Positions 25,792-34,468 of a DNA stretch of 64,000 bases are shown here, piece by piece (the stretch's first letter is position 1; each line of letters begins with the position of its first letter). A program made the position numbers and the translations under genes. The DNA is from CAVZTA01 sp963778025 (GTDB lineage Bacteria; Chloroflexota; Limnocylindria; Limnocylindrales; CSP1-4), in assembly GCA_963778025.1 (NCBI GenBank), contig CAVZTA010000005.1:124001-188000 (forward strand). The letters are read 5' to 3'. A model generated the notes under the pieces. The model saw nothing but the letters and a program-made list of their open reading frames with translations, did not search any database and was not told the origin of the DNA.

Positions 25792-26596
25792 ATGAGCCTC
25801 CTGGCCCACGAGCTGAAGGCCTCGTACGCCTTCGTCGAACGCAACTTCTTCCTGACCCGGCGCTACTGGGGCTGGGAGCTCGCGTTCCTCGTCTACTCGG
25901 TCGCCGGCGCGCTCTCGATCTCGCTGATCGGCGCCGACGTCGGGGACGACACGCTGCTCATGAGCCTCGTCATCGGGGCCGTGTTCTGGAACTACCTGTC
26001 GGTCGTGTTCGGCTGGATCGCCGAGACGATCCAGGTCGAGCGCTGGGAGGGCACGCTCGAGTACACGTTCATGGCGCCCGTCCGGCGCTGGACCCAGCTG
26101 CTGGGGTCGTGCCTGTACGCGATGGCGTACGGGCTCGTCCACACGACGGTCATCCTCATCGTGCTGCTCCTGTTCTTCCCGCAGCTCCACGCGACCGGGG
26201 CGAACCTGCCGACCGCGGGGGTGTTCATGCTCCTCGGCTCGTTCAGCTTCGTGGGCATCGGCATGATCGCCGCGATCCTGCCGCTGCTCTACGTCGAGCG
26301 GGGCGCACAGATGACGTTCGTGCTCCAGTCGTGTCTGCTTGCTGGTCTCGGGCGTGTACTACTCGGTCGAGATCCTCCCCGAGTGGATGCAGGTCCTCTC
26401 CAAGCTCTCACCGGCGACGTACGTCCTCGACGGCGTCCGCAAGGCGTTGATCGACGGGGCGCCGCTCAGCGCCCTCATGGGCGACATCGTGCCGCTGATC
26501 ATCGCGGGCGTCGTGTTCATCCCGTTCGGCCTGTGGGCGTTCGGACGGGCGGAGCGCTACGCGAAGCGCACCGGCAAGCTCAAGCGAGTCGGCTGA
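25792..26596 (+). CDS. ABC-2 type permease, one-base frameshift
   Basis: ~267 aa when repaired, with six transmembrane helices: ELAFLVYSVAGALSISLIG, LMSLVIGAVFWNYLSVVFG, VHTTVILIVLLLFF and later segments. VERWEGTLEYTFMAPV is the conserved cytosolic E-G-T-L-E loop that couples to the ATPase. The frame breaks near 26338, where CTGCTTGCTGGTCTC reads correctly as CTGCTGCTGGTCTC if one T is removed, joining FVLQSCLL to LVSGVYYSVEILPEWMQVLS. ATG 25792 has AAGGA upstream. The stop overlaps the rsgA start (TGATG). Confidence 0.85.
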
Positions 26597-27756
26597 TGGA
26601 TCCGCATCCGGCGATCGACACGCATCCCCTTCCGCCGGCCGCCTCCCGTTGGCCGGCGCTGCACGACCTGGGCTGGGATCCGGGTCGCGAGGCGACGTTC
26701 GCGTCGCACGCGGCCGAGGGGCGGGTCCCCGCCCGGGTCGTCGCTTCCTACGGCGAGACCTGGACCGTCGCCACGCCCGACGGCGACGTCCCGGCGTTCA
26801 TCTCGGGTCGCTTCCGCTACGACGTCGCCGGTCCCGGCGACCTGCCGGCGGTCGGTGACTGGCTGGCGATCGATCCGCCCGACGGGCACGGCGGCCCCGC
26901 GCTGGTCCAGGCCGTCCTCGATCGGCGCTCGGCGTTCCGGCGCTACGGGGGCGACCGCGCCCGACGTGGCAGCGCCCGCCTGATCGACGAGCAGGTCCTG
27001 GCCGCGAACGTCGAGGTCGCGCTGATCGTCGCGGGGCTCGACGGCGACTTCGACGTGCGGCGGATCGAGCGTTACCTCGCCGTCGTGTACTCCGGCGGCT
27101 CGATGCCCGTGCTGGTGCTCAACAAGGCGGACGTGGACCCGGTGGTCGAGGCGCACCGCGCCGCCGCCGTCGACGTCGCGCCCGGCGTGCCGGTCCATGT
27201 CATCAGCGCCCGCGACGGCACCGGCGTCGCGGAGCTCGCCGCGGCGGTGCTGCCACCCGGGACCACCGCCGTGGTCCTTGGCTCCTCGGGCGTGGGCAAG
27301 TCGACCCTCGCGAACGCGCTGCTCGGCGCCGAGCGCCAGCGGACCCGCGACGTTCGCGTCGACGACTCGCGCGGGCGCCACACGACGACCACGCGCGAGC
27401 TGCTGCGCCTGCCGGGCGGTGCCATCCTCATCGACACCCCGGGCATCCGCGCGCTCGAGGTCACGGGTGCCGCCGACGGGCTCGACGATGCCTTCGCCGA
27501 GATCGCCGCGGCCGCCGAGCGCTGCCGATTCCGCGACTGCCGCCACGAGGGCGAGCCCGGCTGCGGGGTCGGGGCCGCGGTCGCCGAGGGTCGGCTCGCG
27601 CCGGAGCGCCTGGCGGCCTATCGGAAGCTGGAGCGCGAGGCGGCGCACGCGACCCGCGCCGTGGACCCGCTCGCCCGCGCCGAGGAACGGAAGAAGTGGA
27701 AGGCGATCCACAAGTCGGTCGCCGTGCACATGCGCTCGAAGTACGGAGAGGGCTGA
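26596..27756 (+). CDS. rsgA: Ribosome small-subunit-dependent GTPase A
   Basis: 386 aa. A circularly permuted GTPase: OB-like N-terminal domain (~50-110), then G4 NKAD (176-179), G1 GSSGVGKST (229-237) and G3 DTPG (280-283). The C-terminal zinc knuckle is Cys310, Cys315, His317, Cys323 in CRFRDCRHEGEPGC. RsgA checks maturation of the 30S decoding centre and is stimulated by the 30S subunit. Translational coupling to an ABC permease is unusual and probably reflects operon crowding. Its stop overlaps a 24-codon ORF. Confidence 0.95.
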   Translation: MDPHPAIDTHPLPPAASRWPALHDLGWDPGREATFASHAAEGRVPARVVASYGETWTVATPDGDVPAFISGRFRYDVAGPGDLPAVGDWLAIDPPDGHGGPALVQAVLDRRSAFRRYGGDRARRGSARLIDEQVLAANVEVALIVAGLDGDFDVRRIERYLAVVYSGGSMPVLVLNKADVDPVVEAHRAAAVDVAPGVPVHVISARDGTGVAELAAAVLPPGTTAVVLGSSGVGKSTLANALLGAERQRTRDVRVDDSRGRHTTTTRELLRLPGGAILIDTPGIRALEVTGAADGLDDAFAEIAAAAERCRFRDCRHEGEPGCGVGAAVAEGRLAPERLAAYRKLEREAAHATRAVDPLARAEERKKWKAIHKSVAVHMRSKYGEG

Positions 27757-27830
27757 TGGCCACCGCAGCACCGACGCTCACCTATCGCCGGCCGTTCGAC
27801 GGTGCGTGGCCGGAGGAGACGAGCCGATGA
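27756..27830 (+). CDS. 24-aa ORF coupled at both ends
   Basis: ATG at 27756 overlaps the rsgA stop (TGATG) and its TGA at 27828-27830 overlaps the ATG of the next gene (ATGA). It encodes MATAAPTLTYRRPFDGAWPE and four more residues. The GGAGGA that serves the next gene lies inside it. It may be a real micropeptide, a translational relay between rsgA and the acetyltransferase, or chance. Confidence 0.35.
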   Translation: MATAAPTLTYRRPFDGAWPEETSR

Positions 27831-28899
27831 CCGCGACGGCGATCTCCTCGAGACCGGTCATCCTCCCGGATCGCGCCGCCCATCCCCGGGCTGACGTTCC
27901 GCACCGGTCGCATGCCCGACGACTGGGCCGCGCTCGCGTCGGTCGTCTCGGCGGTCCGGCTCGCCGACGGCGTGACCGAGGTGGCCACGGCCGACTACCT
28001 CGCGGCCGACTGGGGCAACCTCGCGGGCTGGGACGGTGGCCGCGACCTGCTGCTCGCGGAGGTCGACGGGCGGTTGGTCGGATTCTCGACCGGGCAGGTC
28101 CGCCTCCGCGACGGCGCCCTCGTCATCGATACCTGGGGCGGGGTGCTGCCCGAGGTGCGGCGACGACGGCTCGGGACGGCGCTCCACCGCTGGGCCCGCG
28201 ACCACTTCCGCGCGCGGACCGACGACGATCCGGCGGCGGCGACGCGCCACTTCCGCGCGCTGGGCGCTGGATCAGGAGGTCGGTGACATCGCCCTGTTCG
28301 AGCAGGAGGGCTTCGTCCCCATCCGCTACGGCTTCGAGATGCGCCGCTTCCTGACGGGGTCGCTGCCCGAGCATCCCCTGCCCGAGGGACTGGAGATCCG
28401 CCCGGTCCGCGAGGAGGACCTGCGGACGATCCTCGTGGGCGAGGACGAAGCGTTCCAGGATCACTGGGGCCACCATCCCATGACCGAGGACGACATCCGC
28501 GCGGTCCTCGAGTTCCCCGAGACGGATCCGTCCCTGTGGCGGGTCGCATGGGACGGCGACGAGGTCGCGGGCGTGGTGCAGAACGCGATCTTCACGGTCG
28601 AGAACGAACAGCTGGGGCTCAAGCGCGGCTGGCTCGACCGGGTCTCGGTGCGGCGACCGTGGCGCGGGCGCGGGCTGGCGAAGGCGCTGTGCGCCGCGTC
28701 GTTCCGGGTCCTTCGGGAGCGGGGCATGGACGAGGCGTGGCTCGGCGTCGACGGCGCGAATCCGACCGGCGCGCTCCAGTTGTACGAGGGGCTGGGGTTC
28801 ATCGTGACCCGTCGCTGGCAGGCGTACGGGCGGCCGCTCGATGGGCCGGCGCCGGCAGGGTGGACGGGCAGCACACCGACGACCGAAAGCCAGCCGTAG
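27827..28899 (+). CDS. Tandem-domain GNAT acetyltransferase, two frameshifts
   Basis: Two GNAT domains in series, ~357 aa when repaired. N-terminal domain: LTFRTGRMPDDWAALASVVS, LLLAEVDGRLVGFSTGQVRL and VLPEVRRRRLGTALHRWARD. C-terminal domain: GLEIRPVREEDLRTILVGED, GWLDRVSVRRPWRGRGLAKA (acetyl-CoA loop RRPWRGRGLA) and GANPTGALQLYEGLGF. Frames change near 27885 (CGCCCATCCCCGGG) and near 28265 (GCTGGATCAGG). Double GNATs include mycothiol synthase; that cannot be concluded here. GGAGGA is 9 bases before the ATG. Confidence 0.75.
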
Positions 28900-28959
28900 C
28901 GTCGCGGGCGCACGCGGCGGCGCGCACGTGCCCTTGGCGAGCGGACGCTGGCGCGCACG

Positions 28960-29541
28960 GTGTCGACGTCCCGTGTCGCGCTCGTCGTGCTGGCCCTCGC
29001 GGTCGGTGCTGCGCTCGCGGCCTGCGGCGGCGGCGCGCCGACGCAACCCGCCACGGAGGGCACCATGCGCGACTTCACCCTCACGAGCAGCGCGTTCCAG
29101 CCGGGCGGCGAGATCCCGTCGCGATTCACCTGCGACGGCGACGACGTATCGCCCGATGTCTCGTGGTCGGGCGCGCCGGACGGCGTCGCGTCGTTCGCAC
29201 TGGTCGTCGACGACCCCGACGCCAACGACTTCCTGCACTGGGCGGTCCTCGACTTCGCGGGGTCCGAGACTGGCTCCCTGCCGTCCGGCTACTCCGAGTC
29301 GGTCGATGCGTCGCAGCAGGCGACGAACGACTTCGGCCGGGTCGGCTGGGGCGGCCCGTGCCCGCCGTCCGGGACGCACACGTATCGGTTCCGGCTCTAC
29401 GCGCTCGACGGGCCCCTCGCCCTCGCCGGCGCGCCGACGTCGCGCGAGATCCAGGATGCATTCGGCGACGCGACGGTCCTCGGCATCGCCGAGCTGACGG
29501 GAACGTACCAGCGCGTCCCGCAGGCGACCGCCTCCCGCTGA
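28960..29541 (+). CDS. PEBP (YbhB/YbcL) family lipoprotein
   Basis: 193 aa. Signal peptide with lipobox ALAAC (Cys22). The PEBP fold shows in FTLTSSAFQPGGEIPSRFTC, DVSPDVSWSGAPDG, ALVVDDPDA (the DPDxP-type anion pocket), HWAVLDF and GGPCPPSGTHTYRFRLYALD. Bacterial homologues bind small anions or lipids; no enzymatic role is established. GTG start at 28960; weak ribosome binding site. It is convergent with the MBL gene. Confidence 0.9.
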   Translation: MSTSRVALVVLALAVGAALAACGGGAPTQPATEGTMRDFTLTSSAFQPGGEIPSRFTCDGDDVSPDVSWSGAPDGVASFALVVDDPDANDFLHWAVLDFAGSETGSLPSGYSESVDASQQATNDFGRVGWGGPCPPSGTHTYRFRLYALDGPLALAGAPTSREIQDAFGDATVLGIAELTGTYQRVPQATASR

Positions 29542-29554
29542 CGTCCGACGGCCC

Positions 29555-29576
29555 GGGGCGCCGCGGCCGCCGCCCC
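29555..29576. terminator. GC hairpin between convergent genes
   Basis: GGGGCG (29555-29560) and CGCCCC (29571-29576) flank a GC-rich 10-base loop, between the converging PEBP and MBL genes. There is no U-tract on either strand, so termination is only suggested by position. Confidence 0.3.
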
Positions 29577-29635
29577 ACGGCGCAGCGCGGCTTCACGTCG
29601 TGGCGCCCATACCGGTGCGACCGATGCGGCGGGCG

Positions 29636-30274
29636 TCAGAGCAACAGTCGTCGCTGCTGACGGACCAGCTCCAGCCACGGTCGCTCTCGACCGATCGTCG
29701 TCGCCGCGCCGTGGCCCGGCAGCACGCGGACCGGATCCTCGAGCTCGGTGAGGCGCACCAATGACTCGACCATCTGCGCCGCATCGCCGCCCGGGAGGTC
29801 CACGCGACCCCACGCACCCGCGAACAGCGTGTCACCGCTGAACAGCATGCCGTCGTCGGCGTCGAGGAGACAGACCGACCCTTCCGTGTGACCCGGGGTG
29901 TGCAGCACCCGCAGCGTCAGCGAGCCGAACCGCACCTCGCCGCCTTCGGCGAGCTCCACCGCCGGCACCGACGGCGGGATCGGGAACGGCGCCCACAGCG
30001 GCTGGGGCTCCTCGAGCCGATGGCGGTCCAGCGCATGGACCGCGATCGGCGCGCCGGTGTGCTCCTGGACCGCCGCGTTGTCGCCGATGTGATCCCAATG
30101 GCCGTGCGTGCTCACGATCAGCTTCAGCGTCCAGTCCCGTTCCGCGAGCGCTCGTTGGACGAACGCCAGCGACGGGATCGCCGTGTCGATCGCGATCGCC
30201 TCGCGCGTCGCCGGGTCACCCAGCACGTAGACGTTGGTCCCGACCGGCCCGACGACGGCATGCACGAGCTCCAT
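29636..30274 (-). CDS. Metallo-beta-lactamase-fold hydrolase (glyoxalase II-like)
   Basis: 212 aa. Metal ligands: THGHWDH (His57, His59, Asp61, His62), LHTPGHTEGSV, SGDTLFAG and the C-terminal PGHGAATT. This is the small hydroxyacylglutathione-hydrolase-like branch, using a two-metal centre to hydrolyse thioesters, lactones or similar bonds in the cytosol. ATG at 30274; divergent from the sigma factor gene across 305 bp. Confidence 0.9.
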   Translation of the reverse strand: MELVHAVVGPVGTNVYVLGDPATREAIAIDTAIPSLAFVQRALAERDWTLKLIVSTHGHWDHIGDNAAVQEHTGAPIAVHALDRHRLEEPQPLWAPFPIPPSVPAVELAEGGEVRFGSLTLRVLHTPGHTEGSVCLLDADDGMLFSGDTLFAGAWGRVDLPGGDAAQMVESLVRLTELEDPVRVLPGHGAATTIGRERPWLELVRQQRRLLL

Positions 30275-30579
30275 CGGCCGAAGCGTGCCACGGCTCCACC
30301 GCTCATGACACATGCGCGCGACGCGAGCACTCGCCGGCGACCGTTCGGTGTGGCTCGCGCGCCGAGCGCTCGATCGCCCCCGGAACGCTCGTCGCACGAG
30401 CATCTGTCAGGGCTCCGGCCGGATCGCCCTGGCGAAGGCTCCGCAGGCGAGCATCCGTCCGGAGCGCGTCACCCGTGCGCGCGCGACCGCGGCATGCGGA
30501 CGCGAGAACCGGAGCGAGACGCCATCCGCCATACCCTGTGGGGCCGACCGCGGTGGTCGCGCCCGAACGAGAGGGCAGC
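30275..30579. other. 305-bp divergent intergenic region with REP-like repeats
   Basis: It contains the perfect hairpin GCTCGTCGCACGAGC (30387-30401), CGAGCATCTGTCAGGG (30397-30412) and TGGCGAAGGCTCCGCAGGCG (30430-30449), which echo the element at 23620-23654. TACCCT at ~30533 may be a -10 for the sigma gene. I see no other coding content. Confidence 0.5.
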
Positions 30580-31143
30580 GTGGACCAGCGACGGCTCGTG
30601 GAGCAGGCGCAGCGAGGCGATCATGACGCCTTCGCCGAGCTTGCGCGGCGCACCGTCGTGCGGCTGGACCGGGCGGCCCGCCTGATCCTCCGGGACCCCG
30701 AGCTCGCACGCGACGGGGTCCAGGACGGACTCATCCGCGCGTGGCGCGACCTGCCGACCCTCCAGGATCCCGACCGCTTCGAGGCGTGGGTCCATCGGCT
30801 GGTCGTCAACGCCTGCATCGACCTCGCACGGCGGCGCCGAAGCCGGCCCATCGAGGTCGAGCTCATGCACGACCACGCACCCCAGATCCCCGACGCATCC
30901 GGCGTCGTCGCCCAGCGCGATCTCGTCGACAGCGTCCTTCGACGCCTCGACCCACCCGGTCGCGCGATCGTCGTCCTGCACTACTACGCGGGGCTGCCGC
31001 TGCCTGAGGTGGCGGCGACCCTGCGGATCCCGGTCGGGACCGTCAAGTCCCGTCTCCACCGCGCCCTCCGCGACATGCGGGTCGCCATCGACGACCCGGA
31101 CGAAGCGGCGGGCGACCCACTGCGCGCGAGGACATCGGCATGA
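30580..31143 (+). CDS. ECF sigma factor
   Basis: 187 aa. Region 2: DGVQDGLIRAWRDLPTLQDP and FEAWVHRLVVNACIDLARRR; region 4: LDPPGRAIVVLHYYAGLPLP and AATLRIPVGTVKSRLHRALR (helix-turn-helix). No region 3, as in group IV factors. GTG at 30580 has GAGAGG ~5 bases upstream. The ATGA overlap with a membrane PD40 protein strongly suggests that protein is its anti-sigma or sensor. Signal unknown. Confidence 0.9.
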   Translation: MDQRRLVEQAQRGDHDAFAELARRTVVRLDRAARLILRDPELARDGVQDGLIRAWRDLPTLQDPDRFEAWVHRLVVNACIDLARRRRSRPIEVELMHDHAPQIPDASGVVAQRDLVDSVLRRLDPPGRAIVVLHYYAGLPLPEVAATLRIPVGTVKSRLHRALRDMRVAIDDPDEAAGDPLRARTSA

Positions 31144-32411
31144 GCACGCGTCCGCTCTACGAACGCGACCTGCCGGACGTGCTCGACGACCTCGCGGTGG
31201 GCCCCTATCCCGACTACCTCGAAGGCGTCCTTGCGGTCACGGCGCATCGGCGCCAGCGGCCGCGGTGGGCGTCGGCCGAAAGGTGGCTCCCCATGGACCT
31301 CGCACTTCGACGAGCGTCGGCACGGCCGGCGCCCTGGCGAGCGCTGGCGATCCTCGCGATCCTCGCCGTCCTGATCGCCCTTGCCGTGGCGACGGTGGGC
31401 ACCCGTCATCGACTTCCGGCGCCATTCGGACCTGCCGCGAACGGGCCGATCCCGTTCGCGACCGGCGGTGACATCTTCCTCGGCGATCCGGTCACCGGCC
31501 AGACCCGGGCACTCGTCACGGGTGCCACGTGGGACTGGGAACCCATGTTCTCGCGGGACGGCAGCCTCATCGCGTTCATGCGAGGGACCAGCGAGAGCGA
31601 TCCCCAGCAGCGGGTCGCGGTGATGCACGCGGACGGCAGCGACATCCGCCTGCTGGGCGAGCCGCTGGCGCTGAAAGCGTGGACGTGGACGCCCGACGAC
31701 CGGCTGGTCGTCGTCGCCCAGGACCAAAGCGGGCTCATCGTCCTGGACCCGGCGCATCCGGACGCACCGCCCGTCCGCTTCGCCGATGACCTGGCCGTCG
31801 ACTCGCCGACGAGCCGACCAGGCACCGGCGACATCCTGTTCTACGGCAAGGACGCCGACGGCCTGATCGGCCTGTACGTGATGCACGCGGACGGCACAGG
31901 TCGCCACGTGATCGTCGGACCGCGCCCGACCAACGCCGAGCGCTGGGACCTGATCTTTGCGAAGTACTCGCCGGACGGATCGCGCATCGCGATCCCGCAT
32001 TGGGACGACGCGGCGGGACACCTCGCCATCTGGATCACCGACCCCGAGGGCAAGGTCAGCCGAGACATCGTCGGACCGCCCGAGTTCTGGTACTGGGGCG
32101 ATCCAGCGTGGTCCAACGACGGGACGCGGCTCGCGATCGGTCGCCAGCGCGACACCACCGACGGATCGGACCCCGTGAAGCCCATCGGCATCGTGGATGC
32201 CGCGACGGGCGAGTTGCTGCGCGAGACCGGTCCATCCCTCGGGTCGAGCGGGGCACCCACGGAATGGTCGCCCGACGACTCGTCTGTGCTGCTGCTGCAC
32301 CTCGATCCCGCGGGCGTGGGATCGCAGCTGCTCGACCCCGACGGTGGTCCCGCGCGACGCCTTCCGTGGGCCACGGATACGACCCCGAACTTCCAGCGGC
32401 TTGCGCCCTGA
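31140..32411 (+). CDS. Membrane-anchored PD40/TolB-like beta-propeller protein, probable partner of the sigma factor
   Basis: 423 aa. A ~60-residue cytosolic N-terminus (LYERDLPDVLDDLAVGPYPD) precedes one transmembrane helix (WRALAILAILAVLIALAVAT, ~68-87), then an extracytoplasmic beta-propeller with repeated PD40 motifs: MFSRDGSLIAFM, YSPDGSRIAIP, AWSNDGTRLAIG and WSPDDSSVLLL. Such sigma-coupled proteins are common in Chloroflexota and Actinobacteria and are thought to act as anti-sigma/sensor proteins; direct evidence of sigma binding is not in the sequence. Translationally coupled to the sigma gene. Confidence 0.8.
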   Translation: MSTRPLYERDLPDVLDDLAVGPYPDYLEGVLAVTAHRRQRPRWASAERWLPMDLALRRASARPAPWRALAILAILAVLIALAVATVGTRHRLPAPFGPAANGPIPFATGGDIFLGDPVTGQTRALVTGATWDWEPMFSRDGSLIAFMRGTSESDPQQRVAVMHADGSDIRLLGEPLALKAWTWTPDDRLVVVAQDQSGLIVLDPAHPDAPPVRFADDLAVDSPTSRPGTGDILFYGKDADGLIGLYVMHADGTGRHVIVGPRPTNAERWDLIFAKYSPDGSRIAIPHWDDAAGHLAIWITDPEGKVSRDIVGPPEFWYWGDPAWSNDGTRLAIGRQRDTTDGSDPVKPIGIVDAATGELLRETGPSLGSSGAPTEWSPDDSSVLLLHLDPAGVGSQLLDPDGGPARRLPWATDTTPNFQRLAP

Positions 32412-32422
32412 CGACGCCGCGT

Positions 32423-32451
32423 GACGCGGCCGGCTGTCGGCCGGCCGCGTC
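32423..32451. terminator. Bidirectional hairpin terminator
   Basis: GACGCGGCCGGC (32423-32434) and GCCGGCCGCGTC (32440-32451) form a perfect 12-bp stem with loop TGTCG. It sits exactly between the converging propeller gene and the end of the cox operon, which argues for terminating both. U-tracts are short or absent. Confidence 0.65.
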
Positions 32452-32454
32452 CAT

Positions 32455-32914
32455 TCACCCCGGATCCGGTGACGGCCAGACGGGGACGCTCCGGGTCGGG
32501 CGCGATCTCGTCGACGTAGTCCCAGGCGCGCAGCGTGCCGGGCTCGACGCGGACGACGATCCCGGGTGTCACCTTCGCCGCGTAGCGCTCGCCGTTGACC
32601 GGCCCGAGATAGCGGAGTGACAACCGCCGCGTCAGCTCCGCGCTGCCGTCCGTGGTCAGCGTGGCGATCCCGCGGACCTCGAGCCCTCGGGCGGGCCAGT
32701 GGTGGTCATAGACGACGACCGCCGCCCGGGGATCGCGCAGCAGGTGGCGATGCTTGATGTCGCCGTCCGGGATGCCGATCTCGAAGCCACCGTCGCGCCA
32801 CTCGTGCCAGACCGGCGACAGGAGCGCGCTGCCGTCCTCGCGATAGGTCGCGAGGACGGCGCAGTACGGGCGCTCGAGCAGGTCGCCCAGCTCCTCGACC
32901 GTGCGCCGGGTCAT
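32455..32914 (-). CDS. PPOX/FMN-binding split-barrel protein (F420-dependent type), last gene of the cox operon
   Basis: ~150 aa. LLERPYCAVLATYREDGSAL, SPVWHEWRDGGFEIGIPDGD and RDPRAAVVVYDHHWPARGLE are typical of the pyridoxamine-phosphate-oxidase-like flavin/F420-binding split barrel. ATG at 32914 overlaps the coxG stop (ATGA). Its main frame has no stop until 31841, deep inside the opposite gene, so I infer a one-base shift between 32460 and 32520, after RAWDYVDEIAPDP; the stop at 32455 is then reached. Function: probably an F420- or FMN-dependent reductase; link to CO oxidation unclear. Confidence 0.7.
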
Positions 32915-33357
32915 GAAGCGGCTTCGAGCTTCGCCTTGATGCAGGTGAAGGTCTGGGCCGTGAGCTTGTTCGCCGTCCCCTCGATGAGGCGCGCCCCGAC
33001 CGAGGCCAGCGTGCCCGCGATCGTCACGTCGGCGGACCAGTCCATCGCCGTCCCGCCGTCCGCCCCGTCGCGCAGGGCCATCGACGCCACCGCGTCCGCC
33101 GCCGAGCCCGGCGCCTGTCCGTGGACCTTGATGACCATCTTGTCGGGCGCCTGCTGCTCGACGATCTCCATGTCGCCGTTGAAGCGGGCGGAGATGAACC
33201 CGACGCCGACCTTGGCCACCGCCTTGTAGTGGTTGTCGTCGATCTTCGTGACCGACTCGACGCCCGGCCCGCACGATGCGACCTGCTCGGGATCGGCGAC
33301 GAACGCCCACACCTTGTCGCGCGGCGCGGCGATCTCGACGGTGCCCTGGAACTTCAT
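32911..33357 (-). CDS. coxG: CoxG family protein (SRPBCC fold)
   Basis: 148 aa. MKFQGTVEIAAPRDKVWAFV, DPEQVASCGPGVESV and IEGTANKLTAQTFTCIKAKL match the CO-dehydrogenase subunit G family, a START/SRPBCC fold with a hydrophobic cavity. In Oligotropha CoxG is implicated in anchoring CO dehydrogenase to the membrane, and related proteins deliver quinones in hydrogenases. Start overlaps the upstream XdhC-YHS stop (ATGA). Its position in the operon supports coxG. Confidence 0.9.
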   Translation of the reverse strand: MKFQGTVEIAAPRDKVWAFVADPEQVASCGPGVESVTKIDDNHYKAVAKVGVGFISARFNGDMEIVEQQAPDKMVIKVHGQAPGSAADAVASMALRDGADGGTAMDWSADVTIAGTLASVGARLIEGTANKLTAQTFTCIKAKLEAAS

Positions 33358-34466
33358 GACGCCTCCGGTGGGGTCGATGGCGGCGGAGCGGCACCCGGCA
33401 TCGAGGGGACGTGGTCCGGCGAGAGGTACGTCGCGGGGTCCTTGACGAAGCGGGTGCGGCAGCCGATGGAGCAGAACGCGTAGATGGTGCCTGCATGCTC
33501 GGCGAGATGCCGGGCGTGGGCGGCATCGACGGTCATCCCGCACACCGGGTCGAGCAGCACGATGTCGTCGCGCGCGGGTGCGAGCGGCGTGACCACCCGC
33601 TCATCGCCGGCCAGCGTCGCGGGCCCGGGCGCGGCCACGAACGGCGCGCGGCCTCGCCGGACCTGCACGAGCTCCGCGAGGATCGACAGCGCGATCTCCT
33701 CGGCGGTCTCCCCACCCAGGTCCATGCCCGCCGGGGCGCGCAGCGCGGCGACGCGCTCCGGCCCGAGGTCGGTCTCGTCCAGCAGCCACGCCCGGACGGC
33801 AGCCGCCCGGGTGGGCGAGGCGACGAGCCCGACGTACGCCACGTCGCGTCGCAGCGCGCCCGCGACCGCCTCCTCGTCCCACTGCCCCTGCGTCGCGACC
33901 ACCACGTAGGGCGGCGCGACCGGTGACAGCGAGCGGTACCCGGCCGCCTGGACGACCTCGGCCGCGGCAGGGAATTCGGCGGCATCGGCGATGGGGTCGA
34001 TGAGCGTGACGCGGAAGCCCGCGGCGGCTCCCAGCGAGACCAGGGCCCCGGCGATCGGCGTGGTGCCGGCGACCCACAGCGCCGGCGCGGGAAGGACCGG
34101 TTCCACGGCGATCTCCAGCGTTCCCCCGGAGTGACACGTCATGACCAGCTCGACGACGCCGTCGCCACGCCGTCCCTCGGCGGGCGCGTCCTTCGAGAGC
34201 CGCAGCAGGCGCGGCTGCCCATCGGCCAACGAGCGGAGCGCCTCGCGAACGACGACCGGCTGCGCGCACGACCCGCCCACCCAGCCCTCGATCGAGCCGT
34301 CGGGATGGACGATGCCGTGCGCACCCGGCTTCGCCGAGGTCGGCCGCCGCACCGCGACGACCGTCGCGAACGCGAACGGTCGTCCCGCCGCGACGAGCTC
34401 CGCTGCGCGCGCGTAGAGGGACGCGGGCCCGCCGGCGTGACCGGTCGAGCCCGCCGGGATGGCCAC
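33354..34466 (-). CDS. XdhC/CoxF-type protein fused to a C-terminal YHS domain
   Basis: 370 aa. The N-terminal XdhC_CoxI domain (FAFATVVAVRRPTSAKPGAH, EGWVGGSCAQPVVVREAL) and a Rossmann XdhC_C domain (PALWVAGTTPIAGALVSLGA, MDLGGETAEEIALSILAELV) are followed by DPVCGMTVDAAHARHL and YAFCSIGCRTRFVKDPATYL, a YHS metal-binding module with Cys in DPVCGM and FCSIGC. XdhC proteins bind and sulfurate the Mo cofactor before insertion. The added YHS suggests a metal step, possibly copper for the Mo-S-Cu site of form I enzymes (inference). GTG 34466 lies two bases after the coxL stop. Confidence 0.85.
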   Translation of the reverse strand: MAIPAGSTGHAGGPASLYARAAELVAAGRPFAFATVVAVRRPTSAKPGAHGIVHPDGSIEGWVGGSCAQPVVVREALRSLADGQPRLLRLSKDAPAEGRRGDGVVELVMTCHSGGTLEIAVEPVLPAPALWVAGTTPIAGALVSLGAAAGFRVTLIDPIADAAEFPAAAEVVQAAGYRSLSPVAPPYVVVATQGQWDEEAVAGALRRDVAYVGLVASPTRAAAVRAWLLDETDLGPERVAALRAPAGMDLGGETAEEIALSILAELVQVRRGRAPFVAAPGPATLAGDERVVTPLAPARDDIVLLDPVCGMTVDAAHARHLAEHAGTIYAFCSIGCRTRFVKDPATYLSPDHVPSMPGAAPPPSTPPEAS

Positions 34467-34468
34467 GG

